Shown here one piece after another: positions 10,934-21,804 of a stretch of 64,000 nucleotides of DNA (positions within the stretch are counted from its first letter, which is position 1; every line of letters starts with the position of its first letter). This DNA is from Camillea tinctor (taxonomy: Eukaryota > Ascomycota > Sordariomycetes > Xylariales > Xylariaceae): NCBI GenBank assembly GCA_022578605.1, contig MU394066.1:496001-560000 (forward strand), in the 5' to 3' direction. The position numbers and the translations under genes are program-made. The notes beneath the pieces are model-generated. The model did no database searches. It worked only from the letters and a program-made list of their open reading frames with translations, and was not told the origin of the DNA.

Positions 10934-11715
10934 TGAGGTTATTAGGTTGCTTTATTAGGTGAACATCTATATTTGGATGATGGGAGGACCTGTCCCTTAT
11001 ATACAGGTAGTTGCGGATACACCTTGTACCTACCTGTAGCTTGACAGATACCCCTTATCACATATTTCAGCAGCTATTAATTTCATAAGAGAAATAAAGC
11101 CTTAGATTGATAGCTGGAGAGTGAGTGACTATAGGAAACATCGCTGACTGAAATACACAGTGGATACGCTAATTCTTCCTTCCGTTAATAATCATCGACG
11201 TTGGCGATGATCTACATTCTTCTCCCAGGAATGGTTAGCTCGTGTTCCCAGAATAGAATTGTATGTTGAAATAATAGTTCTTCCGTGTCCGGTAACTCCA
11301 CTAAAGTAAATGGGCCGTACTTCTTGATATGCTAGAGCTTTTAAAGCTGAGTCGTAGAATCTGAAGCTTCGTGTTACAACAGGCGCTGGGCAACCCATTA
11401 TACCATGCGACCAAAAGGTTCACTCAATGACCGAATGGTCATTGAGGCCCAATTCTGTATTATATAGTTACCCACCAACCAATCAGGCTGGGGCGTACCT
11501 AACACTTCGGCGGTGATGATAACGTTGCCGTCTTCGAGGCTCGAGTTGAAATAGATACCTAGGTAATTTCCACTCGGGCTACACATTGCTGAAATGGTTG
11601 ATAAGTGGCATCTGTCAAGGTACAAGGTGTATCCGCAACTACATGTATATAAGGGACAGGTCCTCCCATCATCCAAATATAGATGTTCACCTAATCAAGC
11701 AACCTAATAATCTCA
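10934..11715. mobile_element. ~780 bp element with ~150 bp inverted terminal repeats
   Basis: The left end (TGAGGTTATTAGGTTGC, AACATCTATATTTGGATG, GGGAGGACCTGTCCCTTATA, GTTGCGGATACACCTTGTAC, then CTTGACAGATAC) recurs as the reverse complement ending at 11715. Differences are few, one being a 10-bp insertion in the left arm. The repeated arms run about 10934-11085 and 11595-11715. The core of roughly 500 bp carries only minus-strand frames (11398-11676 and 11192-11398) with some coding-like codon use but no transposase motif. It looks like a non-autonomous foldback or long-TIR DNA element. No clear target duplication was identified. Confidence 0.65.
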
Positions 11716-13261
11716 TTTTAATACGCATGCCCACTTTGAATCGCAGCTCGGGCATTCAATACCAACATGATGTATATCATCCGGGTACGTGCACGTGCCT
11801 GCGCCCCGAGGGAGATGGGGTCAAAGAACGAGAGATGTATGGGGCACCTCGACGAAGACTTGAGTGTGATTGCTCTCTAGCTGCTAAAAGACTCAGCTGA
11901 CCGAATCATGTCGCTCTGCCGCTATGAACCCATGGAGCGTTCCAACAGCATTACTGGTGGTGTTTGAAGTGCACATGGAAATTCTGTGGTACATCCCGGG
12001 GGCGTTGTGGATTTGATACTTTCTATTAATCGGACCCAATGTAGCTGATCGATACTGAAGCGCCAACCCGAGGCTTTTACAATGGGCAAAAGACGCCACG
12101 TAGCACCCACCATCTTAGCAGAAAGCAGCAGAGCGACGCGGGGGGCTGCAGATGCGAGACCCATAAGGACTCCCACACCCACCCAGGGCTTCAAAAGCAC
12201 TATCTGGATGAAATAGCAGCCTATTCCCAGTACATGCCAGCAAGGCTATCATATGGTGTGTCTAGTATGGTGATGGACAGGGAAAGAAAATAGATACCGA
12301 GCCAAAAACGTGGGTGAAAACCTAATACTACGGCCCAAGATGATCAGTCATCGCAACGTAACAACTCCTATGGGAGATGTCGAAACTGCGGATACGAGGC
12401 AGTGGCGCAAAGCCAGCCTCATCAAGAGTGCGGTCCAGCAAGGAGAATGCACAGGGCCGCCAGCAAAGGTATGGTTTCGCACCAAACCCGTCCTATCATC
12501 GCAGCCGCGGTTTCGTTGTCGGCCCTACAATCGTGACCGGTCTCGAGCTCGGTACATGAGAAGGACGAGTAAGCGGGTAGCAAAACTGAGCTTCCGTAAA
12601 GCTCTACAACGCCAAGGGGCGAGAATAGGCTCCGGGTCTGCATGCTCTCTGTCGCTAGTATGAATATATAATCCACGAAAAAGTGTAGCGCTCAACGGGG
12701 ACTTGAGAATCTGGGCGATAGACAGGAATCACTAACCTAGTTACATTAGCGGGAGACGGGCATGCTTCTAGTTTGGCACGTTTCTTCACTTACAAGCCTC
12801 CCTTGAAATATGCACTGTAATCGTAAACCTTTTGAGGTCAGTTACGCATGGTGTTAACATAATTAGGGGTTGGTGGTTATGAAGACTGCAACGCACAGGG
12901 CTAGGTAACAATTTATAGTGGTCAGCTGAGCACATTATGAACAAGGATTTGGATGATGAAGGCATTAACCAACAGATTATCAACTCCATGGGGTCTTCAG
13001 AGAGTTATTTAACTTCAATCGGGTACTCTAAGATCATGAAAACTGACAAGCTCCCAATACGACTTTATCGCATACTAGTTCCCGCTTCCCCTTTTCCATA
13101 ATTACCTGCTAGTACCATCCGCGTGTATTCCCAGTTTCTTTTCGACGTTGATACATGTCCCAGGCCATAGTTTCTGCAATTCTAGTAGGTCTCGAGTTTT
13201 AGTTTAGGTAGACGACATGACTGAAGGATCTGAGCATCAAGGACCCGACTTAGTGGGATCC

Positions 13262-13556
13262 CGTATATATGGTGAACTGGAGATAGAGGGGACCCCCTAC
13301 CAACAGTTGTATGATGCTGTGAGGGACTAGGAACAGCAGTCCCTAGTCTACGACACCCAACCTTCATACTGTTTGTTTTGAATAGGAGGCAGGGAAACGT
13401 ATATATGAGGGGAATGTATTGATCTTGGTTGTAAAACTAACGCCGACTTGCCATAAGTGAAAAGAAAGAAACTATCGCAAATTTGTAATGCATTGCAATC
13501 TATATACACAGAAATGTGATCCCTAGTTCCCCTAGTCCCCACAACAGTAGTAACAC
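13262..13556 (-). repeat. Hairpin-rich repeat, copy 2
   Basis: Read on the minus strand it starts GTTGTGGGGACTAGGGG and ends with CAGTATGAAGGTTGGGTGTCG, the stem GACTAGGGAC/GTTCCTAGTC and CCCTCACAGCATCATACAAC. These match the two ends of 2881-3205. The middle ~150 bp does not match, so the family appears modular or the middles have eroded. The frames at 13182-13367 and 3096-3338 begin with the same residues only because of this repeat. Confidence 0.55.
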
Positions 13557-14467
13557 TCCTTTTTTCTTAACGGTGTTGTGGTCGCAGCGAAGACAGTACG
13601 TAGAGGGCAGGAGACACAAATGAATCTGAAGAAAAGGGGAGTGGTGGTTTGCAGATTTGACTGAATTTGATCAGGTAAGTGACTTCTTTTTCTCCCTAGG
13701 CCCTGCCGCTGTCCCCAGCCCTTAAGTGAACGGGTATGTCCCAAACCTCAACGGACGCACTCTCTGCTACACGACTCTCTGCGCCACCCTGAATTCAAGC
13801 TGGCCCCTCCCCCCTGCACCTGACTCAGACGTCCCGCTCATGTCTTATCGCCTAACGTATTTTCTCTTCCCCAGAGACCTAGTGCTATGAAATATGCCTT
13901 ACTGTCATGATTCAGCTTGTAGAAAAACCATAAACCTAATACAGACTCTACCAGATTACCTGTTGATAGGGTTGCAGGTGAGCCTGTGCTACCAGATTAA
14001 ATATCTGACCGGCTTGTAATATAGGCAGCTGTGCGAGGTTAATTTCGATATGGAAATGTGGTAGGGAAAATGTCTAGTGACTTGCCTCCCATGACATATA
14101 GCTTCTCTTTTATCCTTCTGAACGGGGTAGAGATGCACTGGTGGCACCGTACTACCCAAAGAGCTTCATGATGGTGTTGAGGTCGTGGATAACTTGTTGC
14201 GGATGCTTGCCGTCTGGGCAAACAGTGAGGCTCAGGCTCGGGCTCTACTTGGCCGTGTTGTCTGGCGGGTAGCGCTTTGGCCGGGGGGTTATGGAAGCTG
14301 ATGTTGTAGGATGGCAGGTCCTGCTGAGCATAATGGCCATAGGGACGATATTATTATAAATGTCAACCATTCTCGAGAAGGAATAGTGAGAGTGTCCTCT
14401 TGGGTAGATGTCCTGCCCAATTTGATACGTGATTGTGATTGTAGGTACGAGCTGTTAGCAAGTTACT

Positions 14468-16381
14468 CTACCGGCGGTCGCGTCGATCTTTTTTGATGTT
14501 TCCTTGACCTTTCGGCATATTACGCCGACTACTCCTTCGGAGCGAGCGCCGGGGTGGGCTTTCGGCGGCGTCGGATCGAGCTACAATGGTCTGTGCCGTT
14601 GCTTGACGGGCTGCAGCTTGTCGGGCCGCAATTCTGGAACTGCGACGGAGCAGTTGGGCAGTAGTCGAAGACTGACGTGTATTTTTTGTTTTCCTCACTC
14701 CCTGTAGATGATCATTGAAGGGCTTGCTCTCCTCTGGAATGAGACTTCCGGCAGTCTTCCCTGCGCGTTTCTTACCACTTCCTCTTCTAACCGTAGAGGT
14801 CCCGGATTCCTGCTGGCCCTTAGTCAACCCTGTATTGGCACTGTTGGATATCCTAACAGGAGAAGCCAGGCCGCGGCCTCCGTCCCTGACCTGTTTGGAA
14901 GGCTGTTCCCCATCGGCTGCATCCTCGCGGCTGCGTTTTAGTTTTCCACTTTGGTGACCGGAACCAGCTTCGCAGGGTAGCAGCGGGTCGGAAGTGCTAG
15001 TGTCCCGCCTCTGTATGTCTCGATCGTGTGCTGCCTCGTCGTCTGCATCGCGCTCGTTGGACTCAGCCTCAATTAACGGGACTTGGCTCAGGATCCACGG
15101 TATCCGCAAACTATGTCCCATGGCCTCCATCCTCTTGTGATCGTAACCAAATGGTGGCAGGATTTGCTGTCTTACTGTACGTAAGAATTCGATAACAAGA
15201 CGATTTCGCTTCTCAACCAACGCCAGCGACTCTTTCGCCGCATCCAGCTTCGATTTAGCTGTTAGAATCTTCTGCTCACGCTGTTGCGAAGTAAAACGAG
15301 AGCCTTTGGGATTGTGGGCGTCCTTGTCCATCGATTCGGCGACCTCTTGGGCGATCCTTTCAGCCGATTCGACGACCCTAGTAGCTTTTTCCCTATCGCG
15401 CTCGATCAGGAGCCCATACCTCGATCCAGAATGGATGAGCTCTTTGGTCTCAAACGGCCTCAGCACGTTAGAGTCTACAAGGATCTTCCAGTATTTGTCG
15501 TATTCTGGCTGCACACTCTGGATACTCTGGATGCATAGGTCATGCTGCCTGTACTCGAAGGCGAGATATTCGATCCAGGTCGTCAGTTTGTCCTGGTGCA
15601 TCGGATCTTTCTGTAGCCGAAAGGGCCGGGTGAAGTCGTGCTCTGCAAGGAGGGCCTTGATCGCCTCGTTGTAGTCGGCATATGTGTGTCCTTCACCTGG
15701 TACGCGCGTGTAGGTAGAGTCAAACCCGTGACCGTCTTTTCGAATGTATCTTTGCCACTCGCGGAACTCTTTCCAACTTATCAACTGCTGAATGATAGAA
15801 GTGCCAGCGCACGTGATGCCGCGAATAGTTGCCTCCTCGTTGGGTTCGGGATCATAGTCAGGGGGATAATCTACCCAAGGCCGTAGCAGATCCCAGTGCG
15901 ATAATGGATGTTGAGAAATCTCGTCAATAAGATCAACAGAGTAGATGGGTCGTCCCCCCTGCTTGACGAGGAGATCGTGATATTCTCTAACCCGTCTTTC
16001 TTCATGGTCAGGGGACGCCGAGGGTGTGCGGCGGCCAGAGCCAGGGCGATAGCCGTCAGAATGTTCTGATGGAGATCGCACTGATGGAGGTCGCACCGGT
16101 CGCGGGTCCCAACGGGAAGAGGAAGAGGAAGAAATTTCAAGCAGTCGCGCGGCAAGCTGGTCGGCATCGACGGCGCGGGACTGGCGCGGGCTGCTGGGGC
16201 GATTCGCCCGATCTCTCAGTCGCTGGATGAAACTCGGCGGGAGATTTTCTGGATCCTCAACCTCGACGGTTACTATACCTCCGCGGAGGCAGTGTTCTTC
16301 TAGGTACTGGTCCAGCTCGGCATCACTGAAAGCAGCGATGGCGCGAGCTGATATGAGTCGAGGTTTATCATCGGAAGTCAT
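14468..16381 (-). CDS. Fungal lineage-expanded protein, 637 aa, function unknown
   Basis: A single exon. The frame is open to 16552, but ATG 16381 (MTSDDKPRLISARAIAAF) is the better start because the upstream part is a pyrimidine-rich leader. Residues 14-60 form an acidic start that recurs in such proteins. Residues 195-280 include ISWKEFREWQRYIR and DKLTTWIEYLAFEY, the most recognisable block of a family that occurs in many copies in plant-associated and soil ascomycetes, often misnamed ankyrin-like. Residues 325-425 are a charged, probably coiled-coil helix. The tail from about 500 is Ser/Arg/Lys-rich with SSRRNMPKGQGNIKKDRR, suggesting nuclear or nucleic-acid association. That last point is inference. 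It is divergently arranged with the kinase gene, 836 bp apart. Confidence 0.75.
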   Translation of the reverse strand: MTSDDKPRLISARAIAAFSDAELDQYLEEHCLRGGIVTVEVEDPENLPPSFIQRLRDRANRPSSPRQSRAVDADQLAARLLEISSSSSSRWDPRPVRPPSVRSPSEHSDGYRPGSGRRTPSASPDHEERRVREYHDLLVKQGGRPIYSVDLIDEISQHPLSHWDLLRPWVDYPPDYDPEPNEEATIRGITCAGTSIIQQLISWKEFREWQRYIRKDGHGFDSTYTRVPGEGHTYADYNEAIKALLAEHDFTRPFRLQKDPMHQDKLTTWIEYLAFEYRQHDLCIQSIQSVQPEYDKYWKILVDSNVLRPFETKELIHSGSRYGLLIERDREKATRVVESAERIAQEVAESMDKDAHNPKGSRFTSQQREQKILTAKSKLDAAKESLALVEKRNRLVIEFLRTVRQQILPPFGYDHKRMEAMGHSLRIPWILSQVPLIEAESNERDADDEAAHDRDIQRRDTSTSDPLLPCEAGSGHQSGKLKRSREDAADGEQPSKQVRDGGRGLASPVRISNSANTGLTKGQQESGTSTVRRGSGKKRAGKTAGSLIPEESKPFNDHLQGVRKTKNTRQSSTTAQLLRRSSRIAARQAAARQATAQTIVARSDAAESPPRRSLRRSSRRNMPKGQGNIKKDRRDRR

Positions 16382-16702
16382 TCTGTCGTCTCCCGGTAAA
16401 TGATTAAAATGACGTATAGTGAACGGAGAGGATGGAAAGATTGGAGTGGAAGATGAAAGATGGAGGATGGAGAATGGAAGGATTAGAGGAGTGGAAGATA
16501 AATAATGGAGAAAGGAGAAAGGAGAAAGGAAAAAGGAGAAAGAAGTACACATGAAGAAAGAAGAGTTGTGATCGATTTAGGTTTCGCCCGGAATTAGTTT
16601 AAGTTGTACCTACCTAGGAATTGCGGGGCTGTGCTCCTATAAATGAACTATTTCAGTGGCTCCTGCAAACTGCCATCATAAGGTTCTTACAACATACCTA
16701 CC

Positions 16703-16778
16703 AGCTAGGGGGTTAGCGGGAGAGGGGTGGTTACACCAACCCTAGGGGTATAAAATAAGGTCATCGAGTGGTTCAGTA
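16703..16778 (-). repeat. 75-bp repeat, left inverted copy flanking kinase gene
   Basis: On the minus strand it reads TACTGAACCACTCG, TGACCTTATT, TATACCCCTAGGGTTGGTGT, then CGCTAACCC and CTAGCT. It matches 20196-20270 with about six differences, in the opposite orientation. A further shared block, TTCACCAACATCCTTAC, lies at 16789-16805 and inverted at 19875-19894. Confidence 0.7.
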
Positions 16779-16858
16779 GGTAGTTAGCTTCACCAACATC
16801 CTTACAACTTATTACTCTTAATTCATTTTCTCCACCTAGGTACCCACATACAACTGTA

Positions 16859-16889
16859 CAACACACACACACACACACACACACACACA
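16859..16889. repeat. AC dinucleotide microsatellite
   Basis: About fifteen uninterrupted AC units in the spacer upstream of the kinase gene. Confidence 0.9.
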
Positions 16890-17109
16890 GCTTTATACCA
16901 CTCAGCCATTCTACTTCAGCATCCCAGCTGCCCGGTCAGGAGTGCACAAAGAAAAGCCTGAGTGTAACCTACTGCAAACTAATTAGTCTATTAGGTTAGT
17001 GGCTTGCCGCCCGTATTGCAACCAACCAGATCGGCTTGCCTATTCTTACTGTGGTCTGCAGAACAAAGAGGGCACTCACATTTGGAACTGTGCGTTGTCC
17101 CCAATTTAT

Positions 17110-17157
17110 ACCTCTAGGGTCGGTGTGACTCACTCCCCTGTCTCGCTAACCCAGCAG
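17110..17157 (+). repeat. 75-bp repeat, decayed partial copy
   Basis: CTCTAGGGTCGGTGTGACTC, then CTGTCTCGCTAACCCAGCAG, resembles the outer two thirds of the 75-bp repeat in the same orientation as the copy at 20196-20270, with several substitutions. Confidence 0.5.
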
Positions 17158-17216
17158 CCCGGTACACTAGGTAGTACAACTTAGCTCATTTGAAAGGTGC
17201 ATGTAGGTATGCATGC

Positions 17217-19550
17217 ATGTACCCGTGCTGCAGGGGGGTTTTACTAAGGTTGACTAACCATCTTAGGCTTAATGGGTGGCTACCTAGGCAGGGCCGAACC
17301 AGATCGCCAGATCGCCAGATCGCCAGATATAAACCTCCGAGGCAGTCTCCGCAGCAGGACCCACACAGCCCCAGCAGCCGAGAACCACTAGATACGCTGC
17401 CCTACCTTGAACTTCGGTTCAGCGACCCGCCACGGACTTCTTCAGGTTTGGTGTTTGGGACAGCTAAAACATGCGATGTCGTTTTGCCTGAGGGTCACCT
17501 GGTTAGCCAGAGGCACTTCGCCATCACGTACAAAAGGACGGAAGTCGATGGGCGATACCACCTCATCGTAAAAGACCTAAAATCCAGATATGGAACTGTC
17601 GTTGAGTACGACATGCTAGGAAAAGATCAACGCCGCAGAAACTTCGACTGGATCATTGACGGGTTCAATTTACCTGATGCAGCACGTACTCTAACTGTCA
17701 ACCTACCCTATGAGATTCGTTTCCAAATCGTTGTCACAACACAAAATATAGCGTCACTTGCATACATTGACAATGTCGAGCGATTCGGGCGGGGGGCGGC
17801 AAGTCTTCAAGACCTGGTCAGTGAATACGACCTCCAGAGCGGTCCCAGCACGGAGCATAACAGTGAAGCACAAACTCCTGCCCAGTATCCAATTCATCTC
17901 TCGCGGGGAGTCCTCGGCACCGGCGGATTCGGCACTGTCACTCTCCTCTGGAATGTTAGCACCGGAGAGGAGTACGCATGTAAAAAGCCTACTGATCCAA
18001 TAAGGCACAATAAGGAAGCTTGGAGGAGGGAGGTAGCTGTTATGAGAAGGACCACAAACGTAGGCGGTGTCGTATTTCCCCCTTGTTTAACTGAGTACTC
18101 ATATCTCGCCAGGATCATATTGTCCAGCTTATTTTCGATCAGGAAACGCCGGAATTTTGCTTTTATATGGAACACATGCCGTTTGGAAACCTAGATGATC
18201 AGCATAAAGAAGCCCGCTTCTCAGACGGAGAGTGTGTAGCAATCCTCCACCAAAGCACATCAGCTCTCAAGTACCTCCACGGACAGCGCGAGGCAATTAC
18301 GCATCGAGATATCAAACCAGAGAACATCCTCGTAAAATATCGCCATCCCTACCGCGACCCTAATTATCTCTGTATTAAGCTGTCGGACTTTGGCCTTGCG
18401 AAGATAGGCGACAGCTTGAACACAGGGTGCGGCACAAGAATCTACATGCCTCCTGAGATTTGTATGTCTCTACCGTCTGGGTATACAAAAGCTGTAGATA
18501 TATGGTCACTTGGCGTCGTCATCCTACATATCGCATACAAGCTCCCAGATTACAATTACAGGGAAGGACTATGGTGGTGCAATAAGATTGTCGAGGCAGC
18601 AAACAATCAGGCGTCGGACGGTCTTGCCAATCTCTTACAGCGCATGTTAGTCATTAACGCGGAGGCGAGAGTCTCAGCTGCCGACTGCTATCATGAAGCT
18701 TCGCAGTTGCTTATACCTTTTGAGGATCGTTCTGCAACCCCAACCCAAGCCTCGTACACCACAGGACATGGGATAGGAGCTGCCCATCCCGCCTCCGCGG
18801 TGCAGGAAGGGGAAGAGCAAACATTACGCATCACTTCTCAAGATGATGGCCTAGATGATGACCTCGGAAATGATCCAGACAAATTTTCTGACAGCCAGGG
18901 GCAGATCAGGGCCAATGGTCGACCTCCAGATTCGGCGAGACTACTCTCTGCCTCCGCTCGAGAAACATACTTGAGATCCAGTAGTCAACCTGCTACACGG
19001 AACCAGCCGGGTAGCGATACACCAGAACATGTCGCGGGTGCTGGCCAACACCCTGGTACGGGTGACAATATGACACCAGCCTGGCAAGATGAGCAGGTTA
19101 TACAGCACCATGAGAGTGAGAGCAAGTTGGCCTCGGCTCTGTTAGGGTCCGGCCAGACGGCCCCGGCTCTGCTGGGAACTGCTGGGCCCAATGCCTCCGT
19201 TTACCTGCCGCCGCATATACTCGATCCTTCTACTACTGTCCAGCCGGGCACTGAGGATCCCAATGGCGCAGATGGTAGCTACTCAGCCGGCAATAATAAC
19301 CATCCCAGGCCTGACTACATTCCTCAGAGGCCCCAGCATGCAGAGCCGTCTCACGTAGCAGAAGGGCTACCGACGGGCCCTCCACCAGATAGACAAGAGG
19401 AGGCCCCGAGTCGCCGCAGGAAGAGGCCCAGGTATGACTGCCGTATCCTACTGTCCGGCATGTCTCGATTGCAGGTATACTGATATAGCAATTAGTTCCC
19501 CGAACGAGGATATTCTTGGGACTGCACACCGGCAGAAAAGGCCCCGATAA
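17217..19550 (+). CDS. FHA domain Ser/Thr protein kinase (Rad53/Chk2-like architecture)
   Basis: join(17217..18059,18113..19431,19475..19550), about 745 aa. Intron 1 (53 nt, GTAGGC to GCCAG) interrupts the kinase N-lobe. A 43-nt intron 2 (GTATGA to TTGCAG) restores a frame ending in a second QKRPR; without it the protein stops at 19483. An FHA domain (about 64-165) has SQRHFAI and SRYGT, with the usual Asn of the phosphothreonine loop replaced by Tyr. The kinase has GTGGFGTV (about 230), ACKK (about 252), HRDIKPEN (345-352), DFG (373) and PPE in place of APE. All catalytic residues are present, so activity is likely. The tail is disordered. The start is the first in-frame ATG, and an upstream exon is possible. 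Domain order is that of checkpoint kinases, but lineage-specific FHA kinases are common, so an orthologue call would be unsafe. Confidence 0.75.
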
Positions 19551-20195
19551 GAATACACGGTTAGGCATTATGCCGTGTGTCTCGATGGACGAGAAGTAGG
19601 TCTAGGCACGAATCCCCTCAGCTATCTCTGCAGCTTTCTAACCTAACAGCGAGTGCGTTATCAACTCCTCAGATCTGATTTCACAACGGCCGGCAGGGCA
19701 GATCGAAAGGGAGGGTAAAGTAAATGCTAGGTGTCATGTCTAGGTAGTCTTGGAGCTCGTATTTCTCTGGTTAGTCCGCGAGCGGATAGGATTGAATGGA
19801 TTTTTATGGTAGGTATTCTAGGGTTAGGAAGAGGATAAATAGTATATAATGGATAAGGTATAATATTTCGGTTGTGGTAAGGATGTTGGTGAACTATTCC
19901 GTACCAAACTCTGCTGCAGGGTTTGGTAAACTATCGGTCTATGAATTTCAAACGTTTATACTAACCTAGTCAGCAGTGAGGATTCCCAGTGTATAAGAGC
20001 TTTTCGATGTTTGGAATTTTTTTCGACGCCGATACCCCCTACAACTACCCCCCGCCCTTCGCTACCAATTTTTAAGGGGCACACCACCACTAGGTAGTTG
20101 TAAACTACAGTTTGAGTTTCTTGGGTGGATCTAGAGCACGTGTCCGCAGATTTAAGGTTCGGGCCGATCGAAAGCTTGTTTTATGGACATCTTGG

Positions 20196-20270
20196 TACTG
20201 AACCACTCGCTGACCTTATTCTATACCCCTAAGGTTGGTGTAACACCCCTCTCTCGCTAACCCACTAGCT
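20196..20270 (+). repeat. 75-bp repeat, right inverted copy flanking kinase gene
   Basis: TACTGAACCACTCGCTGACC, TATACCCCTAAGGTTGGTGT, then CTCTCGCTAACCCACTAGCT. It is the mirror partner of 16703-16778, so the pair encloses the whole FHA-kinase gene in a unit of about 3.57 kb. Confidence 0.7.
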
Positions 20271-21804
20271 ATTACACTCCTAATCCATTTATTACATATA
20301 TGGTTTACTTACCTACCTACCTACCTAAGTTAGGTAGTACCTAGGTACTTTCTTATATATAAGTCCATTCTATTTTACCTTATATCCTAGTTACCTCCTA
20401 GGAGTGTAGCTTTCTAATTAACATGATTACTTTCAAAGCACTCTTCGCGATGAGGAGGGTGAATCCCAGAATAGTCGTTCTGAATGATATATTTTACTTT
20501 TAGACTATAAAATAATCGGGTTAAAAGTGAATAGTATAAGGTATGGATCATGATGTATGTTGTATACAAATTTAATTTTAGAAATATAGTTGACCTAGCT
20601 TAAAGGTCTATTGAAGAAGTCCAGGCTTCTCTACCGTCCCATATGATGATACCAGGCCGGCATACCTCTGCAGCAATGTCCCCCACTTGAATATCAGCAA
20701 TAATACCCACAAGCATGCTGGACTCATCCAACTCTGGCAGTGCATAAGGGGCTTCTAAACCGGTTGATCCAGCTGAGTGCATCACGTCTTTATCCCGTTG
20801 TGTGTATACGGGATACTGCACATAACTTCGGATGATACCGAGAGAGTGTCACGATAAACTAAAATGGAATGAAGAGTGGAAGCAAGCGCGTGTTAAGAAA
20901 GGGGTTTGATTGATTTGCGATTTTGCCAGTAAGGGACCCTAAAGCAAGGCCGATAACTTTAGTCAAGACAAAGGAGATTTCGATTGTAGTAAGAAGTTAT
21001 TCAAGTTGTGTGTAGTGCTGGCTCGTTTCCCATCGATGCTCGATAGACCGGTACGTGCTAAAGTCTTCTCCAGTTGGTGCAAGCAGTTTCTTATCTATAG
21101 GGTAGGTATGTAATCGAAATTGGTTGAGCGCTTATAACAGGGGTGAATCTACATCAGGACATACGCGAATTAAGCATCGAATAAGTAGTAAGGTAACAGA
21201 TCCTCCTATCGAAAATTTCAGCGCAACAAGGATAAATCAGCAAGTAAACCTTCGGGCTGCTATCTTACCACCTCTAACCATCAGAGACCGGATCTTTCCT
21301 TGTGAGCTCAAAGCTTGGATGTTCGACGAATATTTCATAATCATCGTTCCGGTTCCCCTTTTGAAAGTGTTCAAGTTCTTTGTCGACTTTTCGTATTTTC
21401 TCTTAGTAAAATAAAAGGAACATGGGCATCGTAAAGAGTTTGATTAGGTCTTCAGTTGGCAGACTTGAAGTCCTGTTACCCTTTTACAGGAATCGGCAGT
21501 GTTTAGTGTAGTGGGCTAAGCCATGCCGTGACAGTTATATCCTTATCGGATGGCCTGGCTTGAGACTCCATGTCTTGGCCAGCGGTATGGAGTAAATAGA
21601 CAGCGTAAAAGAACACTTTAAGAACTGAGAGTAGGAGGTATGTTTTAGTAAACATAATGCTACAAGTTTAATGCTACACCTTAGAGACTCCTGCAACCAT
21701 TTAAGTAACACAAGTACTTTTTAAAGGGGTCATGAACTACTTAAGAGACTATGCAGTTGGTCCGTAACACATATGCACTGGAATATACTAACTTCTGCTT
21801 ACTC

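Larger units (their letters stand above)
8953..14467. other. Gene-poor repeat-rich spacer
   Basis: Mixed AT-rich and moderate-GC DNA. It includes a shortened CTGTCA repeat (9579-9661), a palindrome (9863-9890), the large inverted-repeat element (10934-11715), and the inverse copy of the hairpin-rich repeat (13262-13556). Between 11,890 and 12,680 frames are open on both strands, for example a hydrophobic 92-codon frame at 11922-12200, but none matches a family I know. Around 14,140-14,360 the minus strand gives short coding-like pieces in shifting frames, such as DLPSYNISFHNPPAK, which may be a decayed exon. Confidence 0.45.
16382..17216. other. Divergent spacer between 637-aa gene and kinase gene
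   Basis: It holds a pyrimidine-rich leader for the minus-strand gene (16400-16560 as read on minus), the left inverted 75-bp repeat (16703-16778), a short repeat at 16788-16806, an AC microsatellite (16859-16889) and a decayed third copy of the 75-bp repeat (17110-17157). The promoters of both genes must lie here. Confidence 0.5.
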
